From Candidatus Planktophila sp. (lineage in GTDB: Bacteria > Actinomycetota > Actinomycetes > Nanopelagicales > Nanopelagicaceae), in NCBI GenBank assembly GCA_017858325.1, contig JAFMBT010000007.1, positions 1 through 64,000 on the forward strand: DNA of 64,000 bases. Direction: 5' to 3'. This document shows positions 48,823 to 59,650 of the stretch, piece after piece. The position numbers were made by a program, and so were the translations under genes. A model generated the notes under the pieces. It was not told the DNA's origin and made no database searches. It saw only the letters and a list, made by a program, of their open reading frames with translations. Each line of letters starts with the position of its first letter. Position 1 is the stretch's first letter.

Positions 48823-50388
48823 TTCCATTTTTGAATAAATAGTTTTCAATAATTCAGCATTTTCTTCTCGTGTAGGCACTTTCACCACCACAATTTCAAA
48901 GCCTGTCACTGGCGTGGCGAAGTTATCAGAGAGTTCTTTCAACGACGATATAGTCGAAGTTTTTACGCCGAAACTAGCCGCGATCGCTGCAATATCTCGA
49001 TCATGCGGAGTACCAAAAATTCTTTCAAATCCTTTAACCCCTGCTGGGGGAAGAGTCGAGAAGATTCCACCACCATTATTGTCTATCACAAATAAACGTA
49101 ACTCTGTCTGAGCGCTATCTGTAAGTGCGTTCACATCATGTAGAAATGCCAGATCGCCGATAACGGCATATGTTTGGCTTGAACCAGATGCAATTCCAAG
49201 TGCGGTCGAGATATTTCCATCGATCCCTGCTAATCCTCGGTTTGCATACACACTGACTCCATCACGCGGAATTGCAAAACCTTCAAGATCTCTTATCGGT
49301 CGAGAGGATGCAACAAAGAGGGTTGACCCAGAAGGGATCTGCTTTGCAAATTCTCTGGCAAATAGCTCCTCCGACCATCGGTCAAGATCCGCAATTTCCT
49401 TTGCACTCCGCTCTGCCAGTTTGCTCCAGGTAGCAATCCAATCGCTATCAGCCGCGGGTACTTGCAGGGTGGGAAGAGCGAGAAATTTCTGGTCTGCTAC
49501 GCGATCAGAATCGACAGTTGCCATTCGCGGATCAATAACAATGGTTTTTCGAGCGGTATAGATAAGAGTATTAATACTACGAGAAAGAGTTGTCCGGCCG
49601 ATTACGATGACGGTATCTGGCTTTACTTCACTTCTAATTTTTGTTGAGGTGAGAAAGATGCTTGCATGAGAAATTGCATTCTTAAAAGAGAGCGGGTCTT
49701 CTGCGATTATCGGCCAACCTAGATTTTCCGCAAACACTCTTACGCTCTCCTGGGTCAAGCCAGCGCGATCGTGGCCAATTACTAACAACCCTCTCGTCGA
49801 TTTTGTATGAAAAGTTCCAGGGCTTTTTCGATCAAATACTGTTGGTGGCTTAATTGTTAAATCATCTAGCCATGTTTCATCTGCATCCCCGATGAGTGGT
49901 TCATCGAATTGAATGTTGAGATGGACCGGTCCTGATTGGAGTGAGTTAAATGGAAGCTCCATCGGATATACCGACCCTGAAATATCTGCAAAGTATCGAA
50001 CCGCTTTACCAAAAATTCTTGCTTGTTCAGTTGTTTGGTTGGCCCCAGTCTTTCGTAGAGATGCTGGTCGATCTGCGGTCAGAACCAATAACGGCAAATT
50101 GGTATGTGATGCTTCCAGAACTGCTGGGTGATAATTAGCAACTGCTGTTCCGCTAGTGCAGATAATCGGCACTGCTCGCCCTGTCGACTTTGTGAGTCCA
50201 AGTGCGAAGAAGGCAGCGCCACGTTCATCGATTTTTACATGGAGATTGATTAATCCACGCTGCTGCGCTTCATAGAATGCAATTGAAAGAGGTGCATTTC
50301 GTGAGCCTGGGGAGAGTACTGCGTCAGTAATTCCAGATTCAAGAATCTGTCGGACTATGACGCGAGCGAGTGTTGTGGATTCACTCAT
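48814..50388 (-). CDS. menD: SEPHCHC synthase (MenD)
   Basis: SGITDAVLSPGSRNAPLSIAFYEA..., LHVKIDERGAAFFALGLTKSTGR, FVIDNNGGGIFSTLP; start moved to ATG 50388. Confidence 0.95.
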   Translation of the reverse strand: MSESTTLARVIVRQILESGITDAVLSPGSRNAPLSIAFYEAQQRGLINLHVKIDERGAAFFALGLTKSTGRAVPIICTSGTAVANYHPAVLEASHTNLPLLVLTADRPASLRKTGANQTTEQARIFGKAVRYFADISGSVYPMELPFNSLQSGPVHLNIQFDEPLIGDADETWLDDLTIKPPTVFDRKSPGTFHTKSTRGLLVIGHDRAGLTQESVRVFAENLGWPIIAEDPLSFKNAISHASIFLTSTKIRSEVKPDTVIVIGRTTLSRSINTLIYTARKTIVIDPRMATVDSDRVADQKFLALPTLQVPAADSDWIATWSKLAERSAKEIADLDRWSEELFAREFAKQIPSGSTLFVASSRPIRDLEGFAIPRDGVSVYANRGLAGIDGNISTALGIASGSSQTYAVIGDLAFLHDVNALTDSAQTELRLFVIDNNGGGIFSTLPPAGVKGFERIFGTPHDRDIAAIAASFGVKTSTISSLKELSDNFATPVTGFEIVVVKVPTREENAELLKTIYSKMESL

Positions 50389-51332
50389 GCGATTAACTTC
50401 CCGACTCTCATGATGCGATTCTTCCACCATTCAAAGCGATCTGGTGACACGTCCCACCCATCTAAATTGGGAGAGATCTGCCCTAGCGCGATCTTTCCAT
50501 CAAGAATCTTATGCTCTGCAACATCATCTGCCATAAGTGAGCCGGTAGCTAAACCGCAATCAAAGGTGAGGTCTTTAATACTTGCAGCCAGATCAAGTCC
50601 GTATTCAATTCCAATAGCACTTTCTAGCGCACTGGAAACTACGACTGGCAAGCCGTGATGGGCTGCAATATCCAGAGATCGTTGGATACCACCTAGTGGT
50701 TGCACTTTAAGCATCACAATATCTGCTGCAGCGGTGAGGTCTACATTAAATGGATCGGGTGCTTTACGAATGATTTCATCTGCTGCAATGCGAAGTGGAA
50801 TCTTTATCTTGCTTTTGAGTTCACGTAACTCTTCAATAGTTGCACATGGTTGCTCGACATATTCAAGGGGGCCGATCTCTTCATAATATGCATAGAGACT
50901 AGTCAGGGCTTCATCTACAGACCAGAGTCCGTTAACATCAACGCGGATTGCAGCCTTTGGTGCAAGTGTTCGCACTCTTGCAATTCTGGCGATGTCTTCG
51001 GAAAGATTACTTCCTACCTTTACTTTGAAAGTCGTTGCTCCTGGATAAGCTTGCATCAGAGCTTCGATCTCTTTTTTATCGTTGAGCTCTGGGATTGTGC
51101 CGTTGATTGCAATGGCATCTCTAAAGCGTGCTCGGCGAGCTACGGTTGCTGCCTCGATTGCGCTAGCAAGCCAAGGTGCACACTCGTTATCGTCGTATTC
51201 CAGAAATGGTGAGAACTCCCCCCATCCTTGTGGGCCTTGCATCAGTGCAACTTCGCGATAGCTCACACCACGAAAATTGGTGCGCATGGGTAGAGAGATT
51301 ACGCGAAGTGTTGCAAGGAGGTCATCGAGCAT
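50385..51332 (-). CDS. menC: o-Succinylbenzoate synthase
   Basis: Enolase superfamily FKVKVGS...IRVDVNGLWS...YVEQPCATIEELREL...IAADEII; between menD and menB. Confidence 0.92.
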   Translation of the reverse strand: MLDDLLATLRVISLPMRTNFRGVSYREVALMQGPQGWGEFSPFLEYDDNECAPWLASAIEAATVARRARFRDAIAINGTIPELNDKKEIEALMQAYPGATTFKVKVGSNLSEDIARIARVRTLAPKAAIRVDVNGLWSVDEALTSLYAYYEEIGPLEYVEQPCATIEELRELKSKIKIPLRIAADEIIRKAPDPFNVDLTAAADIVMLKVQPLGGIQRSLDIAAHHGLPVVVSSALESAIGIEYGLDLAASIKDLTFDCGLATGSLMADDVAEHKILDGKIALGQISPNLDGWDVSPDRFEWWKNRIMRVGKLIA

Positions 51333-51337
51333 AAGTT

Positions 51338-52216
51338 TTATGGACGTTTAGGGAATTTACCGAAGTCAGGTGCGCGCTTTTCTTGATAAGCATCGCGACC
51401 TTCTTGTCCTTCTTCACTTAAGTAGAAGAGTAATGTGGCATCGCCAGCTAATTGTTGAATCCCAGCTAATCCATCATCTGCTGCATTCATGGAAGATTTA
51501 AGTAGACGTAGCGCAAGAGGTGAGTTGCGCAGCATCTCGCGACACCATGAAACTGTTTCAGCCTCAAGCTGATCAAGTGCTACGACTGTATTTACAAGTC
51601 CCATTGAGAGCGCTTCTTGCGCATCATATTGACGCGTCATAAACCAAATCTCGCGCGCTTTCTTCTGGCCCACACTTGCTGCAAGAAGCCCTGAACCATA
51701 GCCACCATCGAAAGAACCAACCATTGGTCCTGTCTGGCCAAACTTGGCATTCTCTGCTGCAATCGTTAAATCGCATACAACGTGGAGAACATGTCCGCCT
51801 CCGATAGCCCAACCTGCAACCATTGCAACAACTGGTTTAGGCGTTCTGCGAATTTGAATTTGCAGATCCAAAACATTGAGGCGTCCAACACCACTCTTTG
51901 CTAATTCATCATCACCGAGATATCCATCATCACCTCGAACACTGATATCTCCGCCTGAGCAGAATGCTTCACTGCCTTCACCGGTCAAGATGATGACGCC
52001 AACTTCAGAGTTATCGCGAGCGAGCGAGAAAGCCTGTTGCAGTTCAATAATTGTTTGTGGGCGGAATGCATTGCGCACCTCTGGGCGATTGATGGTGATC
52101 TTGGCGATGCCATCTGCGACTTGGTATCTCACATCGACAAAATCCGAGCCACCCTTGCCGGTCGCCCACGCTGGGATAGTGCGATCCCCAAATTCACGCT
52201 TGATTGGCTTACTCAC
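51338..52216 (-). CDS. menB: 1,4-dihydroxy-2-naphthoyl-CoA synthase
   Basis: Crotonase family: [48 protein letters not shown]. Confidence 0.95.
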   Translation of the reverse strand: MSKPIKREFGDRTIPAWATGKGGSDFVDVRYQVADGIAKITINRPEVRNAFRPQTIIELQQAFSLARDNSEVGVIILTGEGSEAFCSGGDISVRGDDGYLGDDELAKSGVGRLNVLDLQIQIRRTPKPVVAMVAGWAIGGGHVLHVVCDLTIAAENAKFGQTGPMVGSFDGGYGSGLLAASVGQKKAREIWFMTRQYDAQEALSMGLVNTVVALDQLEAETVSWCREMLRNSPLALRLLKSSMNAADDGLAGIQQLAGDATLLFYLSEEGQEGRDAYQEKRAPDFGKFPKRP

Positions 52217-52258
52217 GATTCCTCCACTCTTACTTGCAGGCGATAGCCTACGCGGGCT

Positions 52259-53371
52259 ATGGATATCTCGGCCAACTCAAGTAACCGATCACGCTCTGTG
52301 ATCTCGGTCGATCCCGCGCTGGCTATCGGTGATGTGATGAATCTCGTGGCTAAAGCGCTAGCCCACCAGGGTCCCGCCCTTAATTTCACCGATGAATCTA
52401 TTGAGAGCGTCGATAGCGATATATGCCTAGTTGTTGCGACAACAGGATCAAGTGGAACGAGAAAATCTGTAGCGCTGAGCTCTGCTGCGCTCTTGGCATC
52501 TGCGCGTGCTTCACTTGAATTTCTACAAGCGCGTCCTGGGCAAACCTGGGCGCTTCTTCTGCCAATTCACCATATTGCTGGAATCAATGTCTTGATTCGT
52601 TCACTTGAACTTGGAACAACTCCTGTTGATCTGCGAAACGCCGATAGCTATCCAACAACTGATTTCTCTGCAGTAGTTCCAACTCAAATTTATCGCGCAC
52701 TAAATGGTGATGAAAAGTTATTGGCACATTTAAAGGCTGCACAATTTGTACTCGTCGGTGGTGCCAAACTTCACGATAATCTTCTCTTCCAGGCACTCAA
52801 TGCTGGAATATCAATCCTCACCACATATGGAATGAGTGAAACTTCAGGTGGATGTATCTATGAAGGAACTCCACTCAATGGTGTTCAGGCAAGAATTTCA
52901 GATACAGGTCTAATTGAAATCTCTGGACCTATCTTGGCCTCTGGCTATCTCAACGACGATGAGCTCTGGAATCAGCACTATCGTGATGGTTGGTTCACAA
53001 CTTCCGACCTGGGAGAAAGCAATAGCGATGGAACAGTAGATGTCTTGGGTCGCGCAGATGATGTCTTAATCTCTGGCGGAGAGAAAGTCTCACTCTCGTC
53101 AGTAAGTAAGAAACTGGAAGAGAGATATTCGCAGAACGATTGGTGCGCACTTGCTGTTACTGATCTCAAATGGGGTCAGCGACTTGTTATAGCCGTTGCG
53201 GGTAAGAATCCGCCTACGCAAGAAGAGATTGCATCTTTGCTGGGAGATGCATTTGGCAGTGCGGCAAAGCCAAAGCAGTATCTGATTTTTGAAACTTTTC
53301 CACTTATTGGAATCGGTAAGATAGATCGCATTGCGCTAAGTAAACGAGCAGAGGATGAATTTCATGGCTAG
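52259..53371 (+). CDS. menE: o-Succinylbenzoate-CoA ligase, short form
   Basis: AMP-binding motif [53 protein letters not shown]. Confidence 0.92.
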   Translation: MDISANSSNRSRSVISVDPALAIGDVMNLVAKALAHQGPALNFTDESIESVDSDICLVVATTGSSGTRKSVALSSAALLASARASLEFLQARPGQTWALLLPIHHIAGINVLIRSLELGTTPVDLRNADSYPTTDFSAVVPTQIYRALNGDEKLLAHLKAAQFVLVGGAKLHDNLLFQALNAGISILTTYGMSETSGGCIYEGTPLNGVQARISDTGLIEISGPILASGYLNDDELWNQHYRDGWFTTSDLGESNSDGTVDVLGRADDVLISGGEKVSLSSVSKKLEERYSQNDWCALAVTDLKWGQRLVIAVAGKNPPTQEEIASLLGDAFGSAAKPKQYLIFETFPLIGIGKIDRIALSKRAEDEFHG

Positions 53372-54236
53372 GCCATCGAATAGCGTTTGGGTAACCGGAG
53401 CACGTATCCGAACACTGCCCGCAGCAATTGCTCCAGTACTTGTTGCTACCGCTCTTGCTGGTTCAGATTTTCACCTTCTTCCAGCATTATTGGCACTTAT
53501 TGTCAGCCTCAGCCTGCAAGTGGGTGTGAACTATGCAAACGACTACTCAGATGGTGTGCGCGGCAGCGATGATAATCGTGTCGGTCCAGTTCGAATAACT
53601 GCAGGTGGCTTAGCTTCACCAGCCGCAGTTAGGCGCGCTGCCTTTATCTCTTTCTTTATCGCATCCGTTGCAGGCTTAATCCTTTCAGCGATGAGTGCAT
53701 GGTGGTTAATCGCAGTCGGAGTCCTCTCAATTGCTGCAGCTTGGGGATATACAGGAGGTAAGAACCCCTACGGTTATTTGGGGCTCGGTGAAGTATTTGT
53801 CTTTATCTTCTTCGGTCTTGTTGCAACAGTTGGTACATACTATGTTCAGGCTGAAAAAATCACAGGGCAGGCAATTCTGGCTGGAACGATTGTCGGTTTT
53901 CTTGCGTGTGCAATATTGGTTATTAATAACATTCGCGATCGTGCTCTTGATTCTGAGGCAGGAAAGAAAACATTGGCAGTACGTATTGGAGATCACAACT
54001 CCCGCCTCCTCTACAGCACGCTTATAGTCAGCCCCTTTATTCTCACAATCGGTTTCGCCACCCCCTGGACGCTGCTGACCTTGCTCGCTCTTCCACGCAC
54101 GATTTCAATCCTGCGCACCCTATGGACAGGGGCCCTCGGGCGCACACTCATCCCGATCCTTGCAAAAACTGGCGAACTGCAGATTCTCTTCTGTTTAGCC
54201 CTATCTCTCGCACTGATTCTGCAGCGGCTAGTATAA
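53355..54236 (+). CDS. menA: 1,4-dihydroxy-2-naphthoate polyprenyltransferase
   Basis: UbiA family VNYANDYSDGVRGSDDNRVGPVRITAGGLASP; NNIRDRALDSEAGKKTLAVRIG. Confidence 0.95.
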   Translation: MNFMARPSNSVWVTGARIRTLPAAIAPVLVATALAGSDFHLLPALLALIVSLSLQVGVNYANDYSDGVRGSDDNRVGPVRITAGGLASPAAVRRAAFISFFIASVAGLILSAMSAWWLIAVGVLSIAAAWGYTGGKNPYGYLGLGEVFVFIFFGLVATVGTYYVQAEKITGQAILAGTIVGFLACAILVINNIRDRALDSEAGKKTLAVRIGDHNSRLLYSTLIVSPFILTIGFATPWTLLTLLALPRTISILRTLWTGALGRTLIPILAKTGELQILFCLALSLALILQRLV

Positions 54237-54240
54237 GTTC

Positions 54241-54504
54241 ATGATCAAGTTCTTAATTGTCCTTACGATCGCATTGGCTGCCCTTCAACTATATGCATTT
54301 GTCGATTGTGCAATGCGTGATGATTCCCAAATTAAGCGGCTACCAAAGTGGGGATGGCTACTTATTATCTTCTTTCTCCAAGCAATTGGAGCGATTGCGT
54401 ACTTCGTCGCTGGGAGAAAACCTAATGAAGGTGGAGGAAAGAGAGGACCAAAGAGGCGAATTCTGCCTCCAGATGATGACCCAGATTTCTTGCGCAAGCT
54501 TTAA
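54241..54504 (+). CDS. Small membrane protein, PLDc_N domain
   Basis: 87 aa; DCAMRDDSQIKRLPKWGWLLIIFFLQAIGAIAYFVAGRKP. Confidence 0.85.
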   Translation: MIKFLIVLTIALAALQLYAFVDCAMRDDSQIKRLPKWGWLLIIFFLQAIGAIAYFVAGRKPNEGGGKRGPKRRILPPDDDPDFLRKL

Positions 54505-54506
54505 TT

Positions 54507-55406
54507 TTATAGACCTGAGTAGGTGTGCTTTCCGGTTCCCCATACATTTACATAGATATAGTTAAATAAAAATGTAGAACCTGCAAAGAGACAGAGCCAT
54601 GCTGCGCGTCGTCCCTTCCATCCAATCGTCACCCGGGCATGCAGATAGGCCGCATAAGCCACCCAGGTAATAAATGCCCATGTTTCTTTAGGATCCCATC
54701 CCCAGTAACGCCCCCAAGCACTTTCAGCCCAAATCGCACCGGCAATGACAGAAAAGGTCCAGAGTGGAAAGACAAATGCGACGAGACGATATGAAAGTTG
54801 ATCAAGAAAATCAAGTGATGGAAGCCTATCTGCCCATGCAGGACGGCCTAAACCTCTTTCTCGTGAATCTAGATAAAGAAAGGCGCCTGCAATGATATTT
54901 GAAAAGAGAAATACTCCACCTGAAATAACTGCTGTGATGACATGAATAATTAACCATGCAGAGTTAAGGGCAGGAACTAAAGGCGCGCTGTCACGATAGA
55001 GCAAAGTAACTGCAGTGCCGAGCGTTAGTAGCGCTGCAAGAGATATAAAAAGCCCCAGCCATCTCAGATCATATTTGCGAAGCGCAATAAGATATGCACC
55101 AACAAAGGCTAAAGCACCAGTAATTGAAAACTCATACATATTGCCCCAAGGAACATGGCCATTTGCAAACCCGCGCGCAATGATTCCAACAAAAAGTAAA
55201 ATAAAGGCTAAGCTCATTAGTGATGTCCCTATTCGGGCAGCTTTCTCAGCCTTGCTGTAATCCATTTTTTGAAGATCGGTACCACCAGCTGGAACTCGTA
55301 CCGCCCATGCAGTTTCAAAGGCATGCACAACCAATGTGAGAGCAAATACACCCATGGCGCTATAGATAAAGTTATTTGAAAGGTAGGCCCATGCTGTCTG
55401 CGTCAT
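54507..55406 (-). CDS. ccsB: Cytochrome c biogenesis protein CcsB/ResC
   Basis: WGNMYEFSITGALAFVG, tryptophan-rich WAESAWGRYWGWDPKETWAFITWVAYAAYLHAR. Confidence 0.95.
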   Translation of the reverse strand: MTQTAWAYLSNNFIYSAMGVFALTLVVHAFETAWAVRVPAGGTDLQKMDYSKAEKAARIGTSLMSLAFILLFVGIIARGFANGHVPWGNMYEFSITGALAFVGAYLIALRKYDLRWLGLFISLAALLTLGTAVTLLYRDSAPLVPALNSAWLIIHVITAVISGGVFLFSNIIAGAFLYLDSRERGLGRPAWADRLPSLDFLDQLSYRLVAFVFPLWTFSVIAGAIWAESAWGRYWGWDPKETWAFITWVAYAAYLHARVTIGWKGRRAAWLCLFAGSTFLFNYIYVNVWGTGKHTYSGL

Positions 55407-56881
55407 TTATCTCCCCTGACAAATCTCTCAAAATCACCTAACTGAATATCGAGTGCAGCTGAATTGTTCTTAGCTAAACCTGCGATCTCGACCTGTCCAT
55501 CTGACAGAACTCGAAGCCAGATACGGCGGCGGAAACCAAAGAGAGAAGCAAGTAATCCTGCTAGCGCAAGAATACCTCCGATGAGCGAATAGGTCTTGCC
55601 GGGATCACGTACGACGGCGAGATTGATCCATGGTTCAACTTTTTCAAAGGTAATACTTCCTCCCGTGAAATCAAACCGTTCACCTGGCGAGAGTGAATCC
55701 AATGCAATCCGCGTCATAGCAGTTGTATCTATTTTATAAATTGATTGGGGCACACCAGTATCGAGACCCAGATCACCTTCCCAGATTGAGAAGAGCAATC
55801 GAGGTCTTAGCAGCTCTGGATAGACCGAAACTGCGCCCGCTTGTGGGTCTCGCTGATAGGTGGGTACGAAAGATGAAACAAACCCCAACTGTGGAGATGC
55901 TTCTGGAACCTTTATCGAACCTATAGAACGCAAATTTGAATCTTGCGGCAAGAATGTAACTGGCCCTTGAAAGTTCACATTACCGATTTCATCTCGGACT
56001 GTAACAACTGGGGCGTAACCATTTGCTTGTAAATACACGCGGGACGAACCAAAAGTGAGTGGACTATTTACTTTGATAACCCGCTCAAGCAGATTTCCTT
56101 CCTCATCTTCAGTGGTGACAAAGGCAGAATAATCTAAAGGGCTATTTGTTATGGGATCGTACTGGGCAACGAACTTATCAAGTCGAACCGAGAAAGTATT
56201 GAGGGACTTTTCATCGGTAAGTTTGCCGTAGGTTAGAGCGTCATAACTTGTTGCAAGATTGATAAATCTCTCTCCTGTGACAATAATCGCATCACCCCTC
56301 ATCCCAAATAGAGAGCCAATACTTACTCCAATCAAAACAAGGATGAGTGAAAGATGAAAGAGGAGGTTCCCAGATTCGCGTACGTAACCTTTCTCTGCTG
56401 AGATTGAACCCTCTTGTTCACGGATACGGAAATGATTCTTCCTAAAGAATTCGTGTGCTCGTGCGAGCTCTTCTCCATTACCGTTGAAAAGAGTGTATCC
56501 CTGCAATTTCTGTAAGTTTTTTGGTGTTGTTGGTGGCTTTGCTCGAACGAGTTTGAGGTGTTCAAATGTCCGGGGTAGTACACATCCGATAAGTGATATG
56601 AATAGCAGAATATAAATTGCACTAAACCATGGAGCAGAAAAAACATCAAAGCCGCTTAATCGATCGATCCACTTTGCCAGCGTTGGATCATTTGCAAAAT
56701 ACTCTCTTACCGCCATCGGATTCTGATTACGCTGTGGCATGAGTGATCCGGGTATTGAGGCGATTGCTAACAGCATGAGCAAGATCAGCGCTGTGCGCAT
56801 ACTTGTCAGCTGGCGCCAAGCAAAACGGGCTAAGCCTCGTGCTCCGATTTCTGGCAGATCGATCTCTTTATTATTCTTCAT
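55403..56881 (-). CDS. resB: Cytochrome c biogenesis protein ResB
   Basis: W..LTSMRTALILLMLLAIASIPGSLMPQR; LFHLSLILVLIGVSIGSLFGMRG; adjacent ccsB. Confidence 0.94.
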   Translation of the reverse strand: MKNNKEIDLPEIGARGLARFAWRQLTSMRTALILLMLLAIASIPGSLMPQRNQNPMAVREYFANDPTLAKWIDRLSGFDVFSAPWFSAIYILLFISLIGCVLPRTFEHLKLVRAKPPTTPKNLQKLQGYTLFNGNGEELARAHEFFRKNHFRIREQEGSISAEKGYVRESGNLLFHLSLILVLIGVSIGSLFGMRGDAIIVTGERFINLATSYDALTYGKLTDEKSLNTFSVRLDKFVAQYDPITNSPLDYSAFVTTEDEEGNLLERVIKVNSPLTFGSSRVYLQANGYAPVVTVRDEIGNVNFQGPVTFLPQDSNLRSIGSIKVPEASPQLGFVSSFVPTYQRDPQAGAVSVYPELLRPRLLFSIWEGDLGLDTGVPQSIYKIDTTAMTRIALDSLSPGERFDFTGGSITFEKVEPWINLAVVRDPGKTYSLIGGILALAGLLASLFGFRRRIWLRVLSDGQVEIAGLAKNNSAALDIQLGDFERFVRGDK

Positions 56882-57606
56882 CAGATCACCGGAGTAAATT
56901 CGCTAATAGTTGAGCGAAGATCAATCATCAAGGAATTCCAAATTCCAGTTACCTGTAATAGTCCAATAAGGATTAAAAGGACTCCACCAAAGATTGAAAC
57001 ACTCCGACCATGGCGTGTCAAAAACTTACGAAGTTTCTCTGATTTATCAAAGAAAAGCCCCGTTGCAATAAATGGAAGTCCTAAACCAATACAGTAGCCA
57101 AAGGATAAAAGCGCACCACGAAAGGCGCTCGATTCAGAGAAAGCTAAAGTTTGAACAGTGGCAAGAGCCGGTCCGATACAGGGTGTCCAACCAATTCCAA
57201 AGAGAAAACCCAATACAGGTGCACCAACGAGTCCACCTGTCGTTGAAATTCGCGGACGCACGGTTGGCATCATTGGAAATGCGCCTGCAAAAATTAAGCC
57301 AAGAATGATCGTAAATACCCCAAGAACCCGAGTGATAATCTCTTCATGTACTGAAATCTGCGTACCGATACTTCCAAAGAGAAGACCATAAGAGATAAAC
57401 AGTGCCGAGAACCCAAGTACAAAGAGAAGTGAGCCAAGAAAAATTCTTCCTCGCGCCTGCGAATAGCCAGCAGCAAATGAGAGATAGCCGGGTACAAGAG
57501 GCAACACGCAGGGCGAAGCAAACGAGACTAGGCCTGCAAGTATTGCAAGTGGTATCGCAACTAGAAGGAAGCCGTCAAAGAGATTATTTACAAAGAACTC
57601 AACCAT
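56881..57606 (-). CDS. ccdA: Cytochrome c biogenesis protein CcdA
   Basis: LAGLVSFASPCVLPLVPGYLSF; GIGWTPCIGPALATV; FSYG-type TM segments. Confidence 0.94.
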   Translation of the reverse strand: MVEFFVNNLFDGFLLVAIPLAILAGLVSFASPCVLPLVPGYLSFAAGYSQARGRIFLGSLLFVLGFSALFISYGLLFGSIGTQISVHEEIITRVLGVFTIILGLIFAGAFPMMPTVRPRISTTGGLVGAPVLGFLFGIGWTPCIGPALATVQTLAFSESSAFRGALLSFGYCIGLGLPFIATGLFFDKSEKLRKFLTRHGRSVSIFGGVLLILIGLLQVTGIWNSLMIDLRSTISEFTPVI

Positions 57607-58148
57607 CAGCCTTTGACCTTTTCAATCAACGCGCTTAAAGAACCGATGGTAACGATGCCCGATACTCGGGCGGCCACAAATCCTTTGCTATCAATAACAA
57701 TTGTTGAGGGTATGGCATTAGCAGGAAGTGAACCTTTGAAACCTACGAGTAAGGCATCATCAATTAACGTTGGGTAACTAATATTTTTACTTCGCACAAA
57801 GGCTTCAGCGTTGACTAAGTTATCTCTGGTAAGAATTCCTACAAAAGCTACATCAGGATAATTCTCAGAAACGGCAACGAGCGCGGGAGCTTCTGCTCTA
57901 CACGGTGAACACCAGGAAGCCCAGACATTGACAACCGCAATTGTATTTGCAGGAAGAGTGTAATTGACCCCAGTTAAAGTCATCCCACTTAAGGCTGGTG
58001 CTTTCTGGCGGGAACCTTCCTTAATAAAAGTTTGCACGCCGCTACCAACAACAAAGCTTTCTTCAGCAATTGAACTACCACCACCAGAGCAACCAGATAA
58101 CAAGAAGATACTGCTAACTAGTAAAAGTGCTGATGTTTTTCTATACAT
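57606..58148 (-). CDS. resA: TlpA/ResA-like thioredoxin-fold lipoprotein
   Basis: Lipobox LLSGCSGG; VVNVWASWCSPCRAEAPAL (CxxC). Confidence 0.9.
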   Translation of the reverse strand: MYRKTSALLLVSSIFLLSGCSGGGSSIAEESFVVGSGVQTFIKEGSRQKAPALSGMTLTGVNYTLPANTIAVVNVWASWCSPCRAEAPALVAVSENYPDVAFVGILTRDNLVNAEAFVRSKNISYPTLIDDALLVGFKGSLPANAIPSTIVIDSKGFVAARVSGIVTIGSLSALIEKVKG

Positions 58149-58771
58149 TATTTCTTCTCAAGTAAGAGGTGTGCAGCTGGTTCGCTATAGGAAGTACCTT
58201 CTATCTCACCGTTGTCATTAAAGTGAATACTTGTAACTGATGCCAAGGTGCATTCGCGTTTACGTGGATCATGAAGTAAGCGTCGACCTTCAACGGCACT
58301 TCGCAGAATCCAAATTGGTAACTGATGCGAAACACATATTGCATCTTTCTTACCTGCCGCTTTCTGTGCCGCGAAAACTGCAGCTAACATGCGATTGATC
58401 TGTTCAACATAAGGCTCACCCCATGATGGTTTCCATGGATTCCACAAATGCCTCCACGCAGATGGGTGGCGCAAGACGCCATCTCCGATTCCAAATGGTT
58501 TTCCCTCGAAAATGTTTGCTGCCTCAATTAAACGCTCATCTGTTGTAATGGAGAGTTTGGTTGCAGCAGCAATGGGTACAGCAGTTTCTTGTGCTCGCTG
58601 AAGAGGTGATACGTGGAGAGCGCCGACATCAATTGTTCTTGACCATTTACCTAATACTGCCGCCATCTCTTGTCCGCGATCTGAAAGCCTCCAACCAGGT
58701 TGGCGACCATAAAGAATCTTCTCCGGGTTGTGGACTTCACCGTGGCGGATCACGTGGACGCTATTACTCAT
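58148..58771 (-). CDS. Histidine phosphatase (phosphoglycerate mutase-like)
   Basis: VHVIRHGEVHNPEKILYGRQPGWRLSDRG (RHG motif). Confidence 0.92.
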   Translation of the reverse strand: MSNSVHVIRHGEVHNPEKILYGRQPGWRLSDRGQEMAAVLGKWSRTIDVGALHVSPLQRAQETAVPIAAATKLSITTDERLIEAANIFEGKPFGIGDGVLRHPSAWRHLWNPWKPSWGEPYVEQINRMLAAVFAAQKAAGKKDAICVSHQLPIWILRSAVEGRRLLHDPRKRECTLASVTSIHFNDNGEIEGTSYSEPAAHLLLEKK

Positions 58772-58835
58772 GACCCCAACTATAAAGGTCTCTGGCTATA
58801 AAGGCGTTTGTGATCTACTTCGCTATGGTTAGGCC

Positions 58836-59603
58836 ATGGCAGTCGAAGCGAAGAGGGCTGCGTTCTTTGATGTAGATAACACTCTGATCCGTGGTTCTAC
58901 TATCTACTTCCTGGGCCGTGGGATGTACCAACGTGGGTATTTCACAAAGTCTGATATCTCACGCTTTGTTTTAGCCAATTTACGGTTCCGACTGACTGGC
59001 ACTGAAAAGCGAGAAGAGATTGAAAAGTTTCAAAATGCTGCAACAAGTTTCATCGGTGGACATAATGTCCAAGACATCCAAAATCTTGCTCAAGAAATTT
59101 ATGACGAATACGTATCTCCTGCACTCTGGTTAGGCACAATTGAGATTGCACAGAAACACTTATCTGATGGTGTTGAAGTGTGGCTCGTCACAGCTGCACC
59201 TGAAGATATGGCGACTCTCATTGCAAAGCGTCTAGGTTTTACTGGAGCACTGGGTAGCAAGGCTGCAATCGCAGATGGCATTTATACCGGCGAGATGAAT
59301 GGACCACTTCTCCATGGTCGTGAGAAAGCAATCGCAGTAAAAAAGATTGCAGGTGAGCGTGGTTTCGATCTCTCCCAGTGCTTTGCTTATTCAGATAGCT
59401 ATAACGACCTTCCGCTTCTTGAAACTGTGGGTCAACCTTCAACAATTAACCCTGATACAAAGTTACGCATTTGGGCAACTCGAGAGCGTTGGCCAATTCA
59501 CGACTTTCGCCGGGCTCGTAAAATGAACCGCTTTCTTGGGCCAGCTATTTCCCGCCTTGCATCAATTGGAGCCTTGATTAAGCCCAGAGGTCATCGCCGC
59601 TAA
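58836..59603 (+). CDS. HAD-IB family hydrolase
   Basis: FFDVDNTLIRGST motif I; YSDSYNDLPLLETVG motif IV. Confidence 0.93.
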   Translation: MAVEAKRAAFFDVDNTLIRGSTIYFLGRGMYQRGYFTKSDISRFVLANLRFRLTGTEKREEIEKFQNAATSFIGGHNVQDIQNLAQEIYDEYVSPALWLGTIEIAQKHLSDGVEVWLVTAAPEDMATLIAKRLGFTGALGSKAAIADGIYTGEMNGPLLHGREKAIAVKKIAGERGFDLSQCFAYSDSYNDLPLLETVGQPSTINPDTKLRIWATRERWPIHDFRRARKMNRFLGPAISRLASIGALIKPRGHRR

Positions 59604-59650
59604 TTCTTGATGTAACAGTTTTACCCTTTCTGCATTAATGTAGGCAGGTT

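Noticed and set aside
51876-52301. 141-aa plus-strand ORF antisense to menB
   Set aside because: Antisense to conserved menB motifs and overlaps the menE start region; low plausibility.
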